In this document: positions 1-6,036 of the stretch, one piece after another
Layout of the letters: every line of letters starts with the position of its first letter
Position numbering within the stretch: the first letter of the stretch is position 1
Source: Microbacterium sp.
Lineage (GTDB): Bacteria > Actinomycetota > Actinomycetes > Actinomycetales > Microbacteriaceae
DNA: 6,119 nucleotides
Reading direction: 5' to 3'
NCBI GenBank assembly: GCA_003248845.1
Contig: QFPD01000138.1
Coordinates: 1-6,119, forward strand
The notes under the pieces: model-generated
Databases searched by the model: none
What the model was told of the DNA's origin: nothing
The model's input: only the letters and a program-made list of their open reading frames with translations
Made by a program: the position numbers and the translations under genes

Positions 1-122
1 CCGTTCACTGCTGAGACCGTGCGTTCGTCGACATCGACGCCGACGACCTCATTGCCTGTCGAAGCGAACTGCACCGCGAGGGGCAGCCCGATCTTGCCGA
101 GGGCGATGACGGCGATGCGCAT
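1..122 (-). CDS. Nucleotide-sugar dehydrogenase, N-terminal fragment (cut by window edge)
   Basis: This is the first 40 or so residues of a protein running off the left edge. Translation from the ATG at 122 gives MRIAVIALGKIGLPLAVQFA, then a segment ending in GVDVDERTV. That is the N-terminal Rossmann fold of the UDP-glucose/UDP-N-acetyl-hexosamine 6-dehydrogenase superfamily: a glycine-rich turn (ALGKIGLPLA), then an acidic residue after the second strand (VGVDVD) that binds the NAD ribose. Family members (WecC, WbpA, TviB) oxidise C6 of a UDP-sugar to a carboxylate with two NAD. The first glycine of the usual GxGxxG is Ala here (A-L-G-K-I-G). The start is supported by AGGA (positions 133-130) 7 nt upstream, overlapping the stop of the epimerase gene. 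Only 9 nt separate the two genes, so they are one operon. The catalytic Cys and the sugar-binding domain lie outside, so the substrate cannot be read. Confidence 0.85.
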   Translation of the reverse strand, partial: MRIAVIALGKIGLPLAVQFASTGNEVVGVDVDERTVSAVN

Positions 123-131
123 CCGATTATC

Positions 132-1211
132 CTAAGCGGCGGGCCGCGGAGTCCTCGCCTCGAGGGTCGCGATCACGGTTTCGGCGGCGCGTCCGTCACC
201 GTAGGGCGCGGCCTCGGTCGGTGGCGGCGCGGGACGCTCGACGAGCCGGCGCAGCGAAGCGGGATCGGATGCCAGTTGGTTCCAGCCGAAATCGACGGTC
301 TCGACCCACTCGGTCTCCGTGCGCACCGTCGTGCACGGCACGCGCAGCAAGAACGCCTCCTTCTGCAGGCCGCCGGAATCAGTGACGACACCTGCCGAGC
401 CCATGACGGCGGCGACGAGGTCTGCGTAGGCCAGAGGGGGGCGCACCCGCACAGCGCCGCGGTCGAGCGTGATGCCCGCCTCGGCGGCCCGTGCGACAAG
501 CCGCGGATGGGCGAGCAGTACGACGGGGAGGTCGAGCCCCGCGAGACCGTTGACGATCGCGCCGAGGCGATCTGGGTCGTCGGTGTTCTCAGCCCGGTGG
601 ATCGTCGCGACGCGATAGCCCCGGACGGGGAGCCCCTCGATTCGGGCGAGGTCGCCGACGCGATCGGAGATGGATGCCCGTGTTTCGAACAACACGTCCG
701 TCATCACATCGCCGACGAGCACGGACCGCTCCGCCAGCCCCTCCGTGGCGAGGTGGGTCATCGCGAGCTCGGTCGGTGCGAGGAGGAGGTCGGCGGCGTG
801 GTCGGTCAGCACCCGGTTGTGCTCTTCGGGCATGCGGCGATTGAACGAGCGCAGGCCGGCTTCGAGATGGGCGACGTGCACGTGGAGCTTGACGGCGCTG
901 ACCGCGGCCGCGAGCGTCGAGTTCGTATCGCCGTAGACGAGCACCCAGTCGGGCGCGTGCTCGGTGATCACCGCGTCGAGCGCGGCGAGCATCGCGCCGG
1001 TCTGCACGCCGTGCGAGCCCGAACCGACACCGAGGTGGACGTCAGGTGCACCGATGCCGAGCTCATCGAAGAACACGTCGGACAGGTGAGGGTCGTAGTG
1101 CTGCCCCGTGTGCACGATGACGTGGTCGACTCCTCGCGCCCGCGCAGCACGTGCGATCGGCGCGAGCTTGACGAATTGGGGACGAGCGCCGACGACGCTG
1201 AGCAGCTTCAC
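132..1211 (-). CDS. Non-hydrolysing UDP-sugar 2-epimerase (WecB/WbpI family)
   Basis: A complete 359-aa protein, the usual length for this family of cytoplasmic GT-B-fold enzymes, which invert C2 of UDP-N-acetyl sugars by eliminating and re-adding UDP. Visible motifs are GARPQFVK (residues 8-15), HTGQHYD (34-40), YGDTNSTLA (93-101, with Asp95), HLEAGLRSFN (115-124, with Glu117), MPEEHNR (127-133), TIHRAENTDD (203-212, with His205) and TDSGGLQKE (277-285). These match the acid/base and UDP-binding positions of E. coli WecB. The start GARPQF, RSFNRRMPEE and TEWVET (300-305) resemble WbpI-type enzymes, which act on UDP-2,3-diacetamido-2,3-dideoxy-glucuronate, more than housekeeping WecB, which has a different sequence after the SGG motif. 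The neighbouring amidotransferase genes fit that reading. The substrate remains inferred; plain UDP-GlcNAc is the alternative. The start is GTG at 1211, placing the canonical first strand (KLLSVVGARP) at the N terminus. No Shine-Dalgarno is visible before it. Confidence 0.92.
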   Translation of the reverse strand: MKLLSVVGARPQFVKLAPIARAARARGVDHVIVHTGQHYDPHLSDVFFDELGIGAPDVHLGVGSGSHGVQTGAMLAALDAVITEHAPDWVLVYGDTNSTLAAAVSAVKLHVHVAHLEAGLRSFNRRMPEEHNRVLTDHAADLLLAPTELAMTHLATEGLAERSVLVGDVMTDVLFETRASISDRVGDLARIEGLPVRGYRVATIHRAENTDDPDRLGAIVNGLAGLDLPVVLLAHPRLVARAAEAGITLDRGAVRVRPPLAYADLVAAVMGSAGVVTDSGGLQKEAFLLRVPCTTVRTETEWVETVDFGWNQLASDPASLRRLVERPAPPPTEAAPYGDGRAAETVIATLEARTPRPAA

Positions 1212-1219
1212 GTGGATCG

Positions 1220-1225
1220 AGTCTA
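1220..1225 (-). promoter_or_regulatory. Candidate -10 box for the epimerase operon, near-leaderless
   Basis: Reading leftwards, TAGACT (TAnnnT type) ends 8 nt before the GTG start at 1211, and no Shine-Dalgarno lies between. Transcription starting 6-8 nt after this box would give a leader of zero to two bases. No convincing -35 box is present at 16-18 bp. This is a pattern match only; short AT-rich hexamers are rare in this GC-rich DNA, which adds modest weight. Confidence 0.3.
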
Positions 1226-1263
1226 GACGGGCGCCGCTGTCACGCGCAGTCGCCCCAGACCTT

Positions 1264-1269
1264 TAAACT
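1264..1269 (+). promoter_or_regulatory. Candidate -10 box for the amidotransferase operon, leaderless arrangement
   Basis: TAAACT sits exactly 6 nt before the ATG at 1276 (intervening bases ggcgca), so the first base of the start codon would be the transcription start. Leaderless mRNAs with a TAnnnT box about 6-7 nt upstream of the ATG are common in actinobacteria. No ribosome-binding site precedes this ATG, which agrees with leaderless translation. I see no clear -35 element 16-19 bp further upstream. The whole divergent intergenic region is only 64 bp (1212-1275), so both operons must be driven from it or from inside the genes. Confidence 0.45.
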
Positions 1270-1275
1270 GGCGCA

Positions 1276-1941
1276 ATGGCTTCCGACGCAGATCTCGTGG
1301 GCACTGACGCTGCGGGACGCGCGGCCGTGACCATCGTCGACCACGGCGTCGGCAACCTCGGATCCCTGAAGAACGCGCTCGCTCGCGTCGGTGCCACGGC
1401 CGTAGTGTCATCCGACCCCGACGAGGTCGCGCGCGCGGAGCGGATCATTCTTGCCGGAGTCGGCGCGTTCGATCGTGCGATGAGCAGGCTGAACGCCAGC
1501 GGTCTCGGTGAAGCCATCATCCTCGCGGCGCAGCGGGGCACTCCCGTCGCCGGTGTCTGCCTCGGCATGCAACTCCTGCTCGACGGCAGCGACGAGGGAC
1601 AGTTGCCCGGACTGGGGCTCATCCACGGGCGGGCAACCCGCTTCCCGTCCGAGATCGGCGGCCGGCGCCTCCTCGTGCCACACATGGGGTGGAGCGGGAC
1701 CACGCCCGCGAAGCCGTCAGCGCTGTGCCCCGCGCTCTCCTCGAACAGTCGCTTCTACTTTGTCCACTCGTTCGCCGCCGAGGCCCGCGACGAGCAGGAT
1801 GTCCTCGCCTGGACCACCTACGGTCTGCGGTACGCGTCGGCGGTCGAGCGGGAGAACATCATCGGCGTCCAATTTCATCCCGAGAAGAGTCACCGCTACG
1901 GTCTCGCGGTTCTTCGTGACTTTGCAGAATCGAAGGCCTGA
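1276..1941 (+). CDS. HisH-like glutamine amidotransferase subunit (glycan-associated, WbuY/HisH2 type)
   Basis: A 221-aa class I (triad) glutaminase that hydrolyses glutamine and passes ammonia to a HisF-type partner. The triad is visible: Cys95 in GVCLGMQ, and His201 and Glu203 in QFHPEKS. The fold starts at VTIVDHGVGNLGSLKNAL (residues 18-35). Lys204, after the triad Glu, matches the HisH lysine that makes an interface salt bridge in Thermotoga IGP synthase. The oxyanion strand reads LAGVGAF (59-65), where HisH proteins normally have PGVG. Its stop shares one base with the start of the HisF-fusion gene, so the two subunits are translationally coupled. The neighbours are sugar genes, with no hisA, hisI or hisB, so a role in histidine synthesis is unlikely. 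The start was chosen at ATG 1276 because a -10 box lies 6 nt upstream. A GTG at 1327 would begin directly at the conserved core and remove a 17-residue extension, and is the alternative. Confidence 0.9.
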   Translation: MASDADLVGTDAAGRAAVTIVDHGVGNLGSLKNALARVGATAVVSSDPDEVARAERIILAGVGAFDRAMSRLNASGLGEAIILAAQRGTPVAGVCLGMQLLLDGSDEGQLPGLGLIHGRATRFPSEIGGRRLLVPHMGWSGTTPAKPSALCPALSSNSRFYFVHSFAAEARDEQDVLAWTTYGLRYASAVERENIIGVQFHPEKSHRYGLAVLRDFAESKA

Positions 1942-3923
1942 TGCACGTCTATCCCCGCGTGATTCCGACACTGCTGCTCAGTGGTGAGCGGCTGGTCAAG
2001 ACCGAGCGGTTCGCGGATGCCCGCTATGTGGGCGACCCCGTGAACGTCATCAGCATCTTCAACGATCTTGAAGTCGACGAGATCGTGCTCCTGGACATCG
2101 GTGCCGCTCGATCGCGCGAAGCAACCCCGCTCTCCCTGCTCGAGAAGGTGGCATCGGAGGCGTTCATCCCGATCGCCTACGGTGGAGGCGTGATGACTTC
2201 CGCGCAGGCGGAGCGGATCGTCGCGACGGGCATCGAGAAAGTCATCGTGAACACCGCGCTGGTCGATGCGCCCGATGACGTACGTGGAATGGTCGCTGCA
2301 CTGGGTTCACAGGCCGTCGTAGGGTCATTGGACGCGCGGCACACCGACGACGGCTACCGCGCATTCGTCGAGGGTGGCACGCGTGATACCGGGCTCAGCG
2401 TCGAACAATGGGTCGACCTCGCGACGGATGTCGGGGTCGGCGAGATCCTGGTGACATCCATCGACCGCGAGGGCACGCGGGTCGGCATCGACCTCGAACT
2501 CACCCGCATGGTCGCGGAGCTCGCGACGGTGCCGATCGTCGCCCACGGCGGCGTCGGCACGCGAGAGGATCTGGTCGCTCCCATAGAGCACGCGGGCGCA
2601 TCCGCGGTGGCGGCAGGGACCGCGTTCGTCATGCAGTCGGGACGCGACAGCATCCTCATCAACTATCCCTCGCGCGGGCACGTGGACACCCTCTTCGCCC
2701 ACATCGCAGAAGGTCGCGGCGACATGGCCGCCGCTGCCGGCGTCGAGCACGACATCGACCTCGACGCCGGCGTCGACTTCCTGGCATCCCACCAGGTCTG
2801 CACACGCTGCATCCTGACAACGGACGTGCCCGGACTCGCGCTCGACGACGACGGCGTCTGCTATTACTGCCGGCTGCACGACTCCCTCGATGAGGAGTAC
2901 CGGCTCGGCCCCGAAAGCGACCGAGCGTTGCAGGAGTACTGCGCACAACTGCGAGCCGCGGGGAGAGGTCGCAAGTACGACTGCATCCTGGGGGTGAGCG
3001 GCGGTACCGACTCCTCCTACCTCGCGCACCTGCTGGTGTCCAACGGGGTGCGACCTCTCGCCGTGCACTTCGACAACACCTGGAACTCTCCGACCGCGAC
3101 CCACAACATCTACGCCGTCCTCGACAAGCTCGACGTAGACCTCGAGACGTACGTCGTCGACAACACCGAGTACGACGACATCTACCGATCGTTCATGCTC
3201 GCGGGAGTGAAGGATATCGAGACGCCGACCGACATCGGCTTCATGGGCACGCTGTACCGCGCCGCCGACAGGCACGGCATCCGGCACATCGCCGAAGGAC
3301 ACTCCTTCCGCACCGAGGGAGTCTCACCGGTCGGCTGGACGTACATGGACGGCGGCTACATCCGTGGGGTGCACGACGCCTTCGGCTCCGTGCCGCTGAA
3401 GACCTTCCCGAATCTCGACTTCGGCAAGTTCGTTAAATGGTCGGTGTTCAGCGGGATGCAGCGGACCCGACCTCTGTACTGGATCGACTACAATAAGGAG
3501 GCCGCGAAGGAGTTCCTCCGTCAGGAGTATGACTGGCAGTGGTACGGCGGCCATCATCTCGAGAACCGCTTCACCGCCTTCTTCCACAGTTACTTCCTGC
3601 CGAACCGCTGGGGCATCGACTATCGCCAGGTCGAGCTCTCTGCGCTCGTGCGATCCGGTCAGACAGATCGAACGACTGCGGCGGCGCGTTTCGTGGAACC
3701 TCGTGTCGTCGACCCTGACCTCATCGCCCTCGTCAAGAAGCGCCTCGGATTCGACGATGGGGAGTTCGATCGCGTGATGAACCTCCCGAAGCGGACCTAC
3801 CGCGATTACCCGACGTACAAGCGGCGTTTCGAAGCGCTCCGCCCGTTCTTCTGGGCGCTGTGGAAGCTCGATCGCGTGCCGAAGAGCTTTTACGTGAAGT
3901 ACTGCATCCCGACGAAGAAATGA
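1941..3923 (+). CDS. Fusion protein: HisF-like ammonia-channelling barrel + N-acetyl-sugar amidotransferase (WbuZ-WbuX / HisF2-WbpG)
   Basis: One 660-aa chain with two enzymes. Residues 1 to ~245 are a full HisF-type (beta-alpha)8 barrel: RVIPTLLL at the first strand, AYGGGV (79-84), VNTALV (103-108), SLDAR (129-133), TSIDREGT (172-179), HGGVG (202-206), and the INYPS end (240-244) typical of glycan-associated HisF proteins. Residues ~283-660 are an N-acetyl-sugar amidotransferase of the WbpG/PseA/WbuX family: four cysteines in two CxxC pairs (287/290 and 307/310, a probable zinc knuckle), the ATP-pyrophosphatase PP-loop SGGTDSS (353-359), AEGHSFRTEG (from 451), and the basic-aromatic C-terminal tail. 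A ~40-residue linker joins them. In known systems these are separate proteins; together with HisH they convert an acetamido to an acetamidino group using glutamine and ATP. The ATG overlaps the hisH-like stop by one base, with GAAGG at 1932-1936 as a weak ribosome site. The exact sugar substrate is not determined by the sequence. Confidence 0.9.
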   Translation: MHVYPRVIPTLLLSGERLVKTERFADARYVGDPVNVISIFNDLEVDEIVLLDIGAARSREATPLSLLEKVASEAFIPIAYGGGVMTSAQAERIVATGIEKVIVNTALVDAPDDVRGMVAALGSQAVVGSLDARHTDDGYRAFVEGGTRDTGLSVEQWVDLATDVGVGEILVTSIDREGTRVGIDLELTRMVAELATVPIVAHGGVGTREDLVAPIEHAGASAVAAGTAFVMQSGRDSILINYPSRGHVDTLFAHIAEGRGDMAAAAGVEHDIDLDAGVDFLASHQVCTRCILTTDVPGLALDDDGVCYYCRLHDSLDEEYRLGPESDRALQEYCAQLRAAGRGRKYDCILGVSGGTDSSYLAHLLVSNGVRPLAVHFDNTWNSPTATHNIYAVLDKLDVDLETYVVDNTEYDDIYRSFMLAGVKDIETPTDIGFMGTLYRAADRHGIRHIAEGHSFRTEGVSPVGWTYMDGGYIRGVHDAFGSVPLKTFPNLDFGKFVKWSVFSGMQRTRPLYWIDYNKEAAKEFLRQEYDWQWYGGHHLENRFTAFFHSYFLPNRWGIDYRQVELSALVRSGQTDRTTAAARFVEPRVVDPDLIALVKKRLGFDDGEFDRVMNLPKRTYRDYPTYKRRFEALRPFFWALWKLDRVPKSFYVKYCIPTKK

Positions 3924-5110
3924 CAGGATCGGTCATCTTCTCGCGGCAGCGGGCCCTGCTGCGCATCGCCTACTGGGCCTTCAAGCCCTTCGCCGTCTTC
4001 ACCCGCCGGATCACGTGGGTGGTCGGGCCCGAAGACATCGCCCACATGACGACCCACATCGCCGCGGCGATCCCCGGCTCGTACTCGGCGCTCCACGCTC
4101 GGAATCCGTTCTACGGCGATGCTCGGTATGACTGCGTGATCCAGACCGGCAGTCGCGCGCTCGGCGGTCGTTGGGCCATATGGCGGCGCCTCTACGGGGG
4201 GCCGATCGCGCTCGCGTGGCTACTCAATCGCGCGCGCGGGTTCATCTATGTCGGCGGGGGGGCGTATCTCGAGAGCTGGCACGACGAGCGTGAGTTCGAG
4301 TTCTCCTTCATCCGGGACCACGGTCGGCGACTGGTCTGCTACTTCACGGGTTCCGACATCCGATCCCCGAAGCTGAGCGCGGCACGCGCCGCCGCCACCG
4401 GCAAGCCCAACCTCGGCACCATGGTGGTCAAGCTCGACCCGTCGTTCGGCGAGCACGCCTACGACGATGCGCGCCGTCTCCGGGCCGAAGTCGCAGACCG
4501 GTACGCAGATCTCGTCTTCAATGCGCGGGAGGACCAGCTGTCGTACCTCGAGTCCGACACCGAGCCGTTCCTGTACTTCTACCCGGATCGCCATTTCGTC
4601 GGGCCGAGCGGCAAGTTCGATTCCCCCATGCGGCTCAAGGTGGTGCATGCGCCGTCGAGCCCCGTGCTCAAGGGCACGGATGTCGTCCGCGACGTCATGA
4701 GCAGGATCACCGCCGAGCATCCGAACGTCGACTATGTCGAGTTGATCAACATGCCGAACAGCGAAGTCCTGCGAGAACTCGACTCGGCCCACATCGCGCT
4801 TAACGAGTACTACGCATCGATGCCGGGCGTCTTCAGCATCGAAGCCATGGCACGAAGGTGCGTGGTCGTCACGAGTGCGAGCGTGGATGACGAACCCGAC
4901 CTCGGCGAGGAGGCGCGCGGCGCCTGGGTCGTCGCCGACGTCGACACCCTGTACGACGAAGTCATGCAGCTCGTGACCCACCCCGCCGACCTCTCAGCGC
5001 AGGCCGACCGAGGGTGGACGTGGGCGAAGACCTACGCCTCAGCGACCGCGAGCAATGAGAAGCTGCGCGCGGCTCTCGCGCGGGTGGACCGACCGCGCGG
5101 AGGCCGTTGA
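3920..5110 (+). CDS. Glycosyltransferase, GT-B fold (GT4-like)
   Basis: A 396-aa cytoplasmic or membrane-associated protein, probably adding one sugar to the growing surface glycan. The C-terminal half shows the GT-B donor domain: LKVVHAPSSPVLKGTD (residues 239-254, the HAPS..KGT pattern of GT4-like enzymes), MPNSEVLRELDSAHIALNEY (278-297), and PGVFSIEAMARRCVVVT (302-318). In the last, the Ser-Ile-Glu-Ala-Met step carries the glutamate that usually contacts the donor nucleotide. The N-terminal half has a glycine-rich turn YVGGGAYLESW (110-120) and YFTGSDIRSP (141-150). The first ~35 residues are basic and aromatic, and 94-110 is hydrophobic, suggesting membrane contact but no clear transmembrane helix. 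The start was set at ATG 3920, which overlaps the preceding stop as ATGA; an in-frame GTG at 3860 would overlap by 64 nt. Donor and acceptor cannot be read. Confidence 0.8.
   Translation: MTGSVIFSRQRALLRIAYWAFKPFAVFTRRITWVVGPEDIAHMTTHIAAAIPGSYSALHARNPFYGDARYDCVIQTGSRALGGRWAIWRRLYGGPIALAWLLNRARGFIYVGGGAYLESWHDEREFEFSFIRDHGRRLVCYFTGSDIRSPKLSAARAAATGKPNLGTMVVKLDPSFGEHAYDDARRLRAEVADRYADLVFNAREDQLSYLESDTEPFLYFYPDRHFVGPSGKFDSPMRLKVVHAPSSPVLKGTDVVRDVMSRITAEHPNVDYVELINMPNSEVLRELDSAHIALNEYYASMPGVFSIEAMARRCVVVTSASVDDEPDLGEEARGAWVVADVDTLYDEVMQLVTHPADLSAQADRGWTWAKTYASATASNEKLRAALARVDRPRGGR
5099..5103 (+). promoter_or_regulatory. Shine-Dalgarno GGAGG that decides the start of the asparagine-synthase-like gene
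   Basis: GGAGG lies 3 nt before a TTG at 5107 and 9 nt before an in-frame GTG at 5113. Three bases is too short for normal initiation while nine is within range, so the GTG is preferred. The TTG would give a 4-nt overlap with the glycosyltransferase gene, which is the argument for it; only two residues differ. Confidence 0.55.
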
Positions 5111-5112
5111 TC

Positions 5113-6036
5113 GTGTTCCTCGCGATCAGCCTGCACCCCGATCCTGCACAGGGACGGGTCGATGCCGCCGCGGCATGGCATACGGCGAAGCTCGCTGAGA
5201 CCGGCAGATTCGGAAGCCTCCGTTCTCGTCGGATCGTCGGTGGCGCGGTGTACTGGGATGCGGGCTCGGAGCACGCGAGGCTCTTCGAGAGCCCCGCGGA
5301 CGGAGCCTTCGTCGTCCGTGGAGGGTACATCGCCGACGACGAACGCTGGGAGTCCGAGGACACCCATTCGACGCAGTCGCGCGATGTCTGGGGCGAGTTC
5401 GCAGCAGTCTGCGTAGCCGAGTCCGCCGATTCCAGTCGCGTGCAGGTCTTCGCGGACCAGGCAGGCTCCTGGCCGCTCTATTACGGCAGACGTGGAACAA
5501 GTGCCGTAATCTCGAATGACCCGCATTTCGTCGCGGTGGCGATGGGACTTGACCGGCTGAGCACCCAGGGCGCGTACGAGCTGCTGGCGTACTACCACCG
5601 CATCGGCGACGAAACCACGATCGCGGGCGTCTACGGCGTACCCGGCAGATCCGCGGTGACGGCGACGGCGACGATCGCGGGCGTCGACACCTTCTCGGTG
5701 GAGACGCGTGTCGACGTGTCGTATCCTTCTCCCGCGAGCGATGATGAAGTCGCGACCGCCGCATACCGAGAGCTCGTCGCGGCCATGCGGACGATGCCCC
5801 CACTCACGGAGGCCAGCGAGGGCATCATCTTCTCCATGCATCAGGACGGGCACTGTAGCGAAATGGCTGATCGCTGCAAGCAGCGCCGCCGAGCGGCGCG
5901 CTGCGCAGACGAAAACGCCGCGACGAATCGCGGCGTTTCGGCACTTCAAGCAATGCTCATCAACGTTCCAGCAGGATACGCAACATGCGGCGCAAAGGCT
6001 CGGCGGCACCCCACAGAAGCTGATCGCCGACGGTGA
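5113..6036 (+). CDS. Asparagine-synthase-like protein, truncated; reading frame runs on into foreign DNA
   Basis: Authentic sequence covers about 242 residues from GTG 5113 to about 5838. The first half is a class II amidotransferase-like (Ntn) domain: [11 protein letters not shown] (residues 93-103), then [13 protein letters not shown] (113-125), equivalent to the DPxGxxPLYY of AsnB proteins, and [11 protein letters not shown] (131-141). It is followed by the linker helix region ([11 protein letters not shown], ending at 242) that leads into the ATP-binding synthase domain. Exactly where SGGxDS should come, the reading changes to HQDGHCSE and a low-complexity basic tail, ending at a TGA at 6034-6036. 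That tail lies antisense to a proteobacterial intergenic region and asd, so it is not real protein. There is no Cys at position 2, so the glutaminase would be inactive. Related proteins in glycan clusters (e.g. WbpS) amidate uronic acids, and other AsnB-like proteins close peptide rings; the function here is open. Confidence 0.65.
   Translation: MFLAISLHPDPAQGRVDAAAAWHTAKLAETGRFGSLRSRRIVGGAVYWDAGSEHARLFESPADGAFVVRGGYIADDERWESEDTHSTQSRDVWGEFAAVCVAESADSSRVQVFADQAGSWPLYYGRRGTSAVISNDPHFVAVAMGLDRLSTQGAYELLAYYHRIGDETTIAGVYGVPGRSAVTATATIAGVDTFSVETRVDVSYPSPASDDEVATAAYRELVAAMRTMPPLTEASEGIIFSMHQDGHCSEMADRCKQRRRAARCADENAATNRGVSALQAMLINVPAGYATCGAKARRHPTEADRRR
5836..5872. other. Chimeric junction between actinobacterial and proteobacterial DNA
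   Basis: To the left, the plus frame is a well-behaved AsnB-like protein up to FSM (codon ending 5838). To the right, the minus strand holds an asd 3' end, its terminator and a promoter-like sequence. The exact join is uncertain. The palindrome ATGCAT at 5836-5841 lies where protein homology stops, and a GATC lies at 5869-5872. The codons between (cat, tgt, gaa, gct, gat) have poor GC3 compared with the gene before, which favours a join near 5838-5845. Confidence 0.75.
5852..5879 (-). promoter_or_regulatory. Candidate sigma-70 promoter reading leftwards into the junction
   Basis: On the minus strand, TTGCAG (5879-5874) and TACAGT (5857-5852) are separated by 16 bp. This is a fair match to a proteobacterial sigma-70 promoter and lies downstream of the asd terminator, where the next gene of the proteobacterial parent would begin. 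That gene is lost at the junction. No expression evidence can be seen. Confidence 0.35.
5912..5938 (-). terminator. Rho-independent terminator of asd
   Basis: A perfect 10-bp inverted repeat (5913-5922 and 5929-5938, AAACGCCGCG/CGCGGCGTTT) surrounds a 6-nt loop. On the minus strand the stem ends in TTTTC, giving a short U-run in the transcript. It lies 21 nt past the asd stop codon, the expected place for the end of the asd transcript. Confidence 0.75.

Noticed and set aside
276..1226. Long plus-strand open frame opposite the epimerase gene
   Set aside because: Composition is a shadow of the GC-rich antisense gene, rich in Arg, Asp and Val with no recognisable domain; the minus strand carries all the epimerase motifs.
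1276..2675. HisH and HisF as part of the histidine biosynthetic operon
   Set aside because: No hisA, hisB, hisI or other his genes are nearby, the HisF domain lacks the Asp11 equivalent, and it is fused to a sugar amidotransferase; the glycan role fits better.
2325..3302. Long minus-strand open frame opposite the fusion gene
   Set aside because: It is antisense to clearly conserved HisF and PP-loop motifs and shows no domain of its own.
3860..3919. GTG start at 3860 adding 20 residues to the glycosyltransferase
   Set aside because: It would overlap the fusion gene by 64 nt, has no ribosome site, and the extra peptide is just the shifted frame of the conserved WbuX tail; ATG at 3920 gives a classic ATGA overlap.
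5879..5905. GC-rich imperfect hairpin (GCAGCGCCG...CGGCGCGCTGC) as a second terminator
   Set aside because: The stem is bulged and no T-run follows on either strand; the perfect hairpin at 5913-5938 explains termination better.
5032..6009. Minus-strand open frame covering the asparagine-synthase-like gene and the asd 3' region
   Set aside because: It crosses the chimeric junction and the asd terminator, runs in a different frame from asd, and has no family motif.
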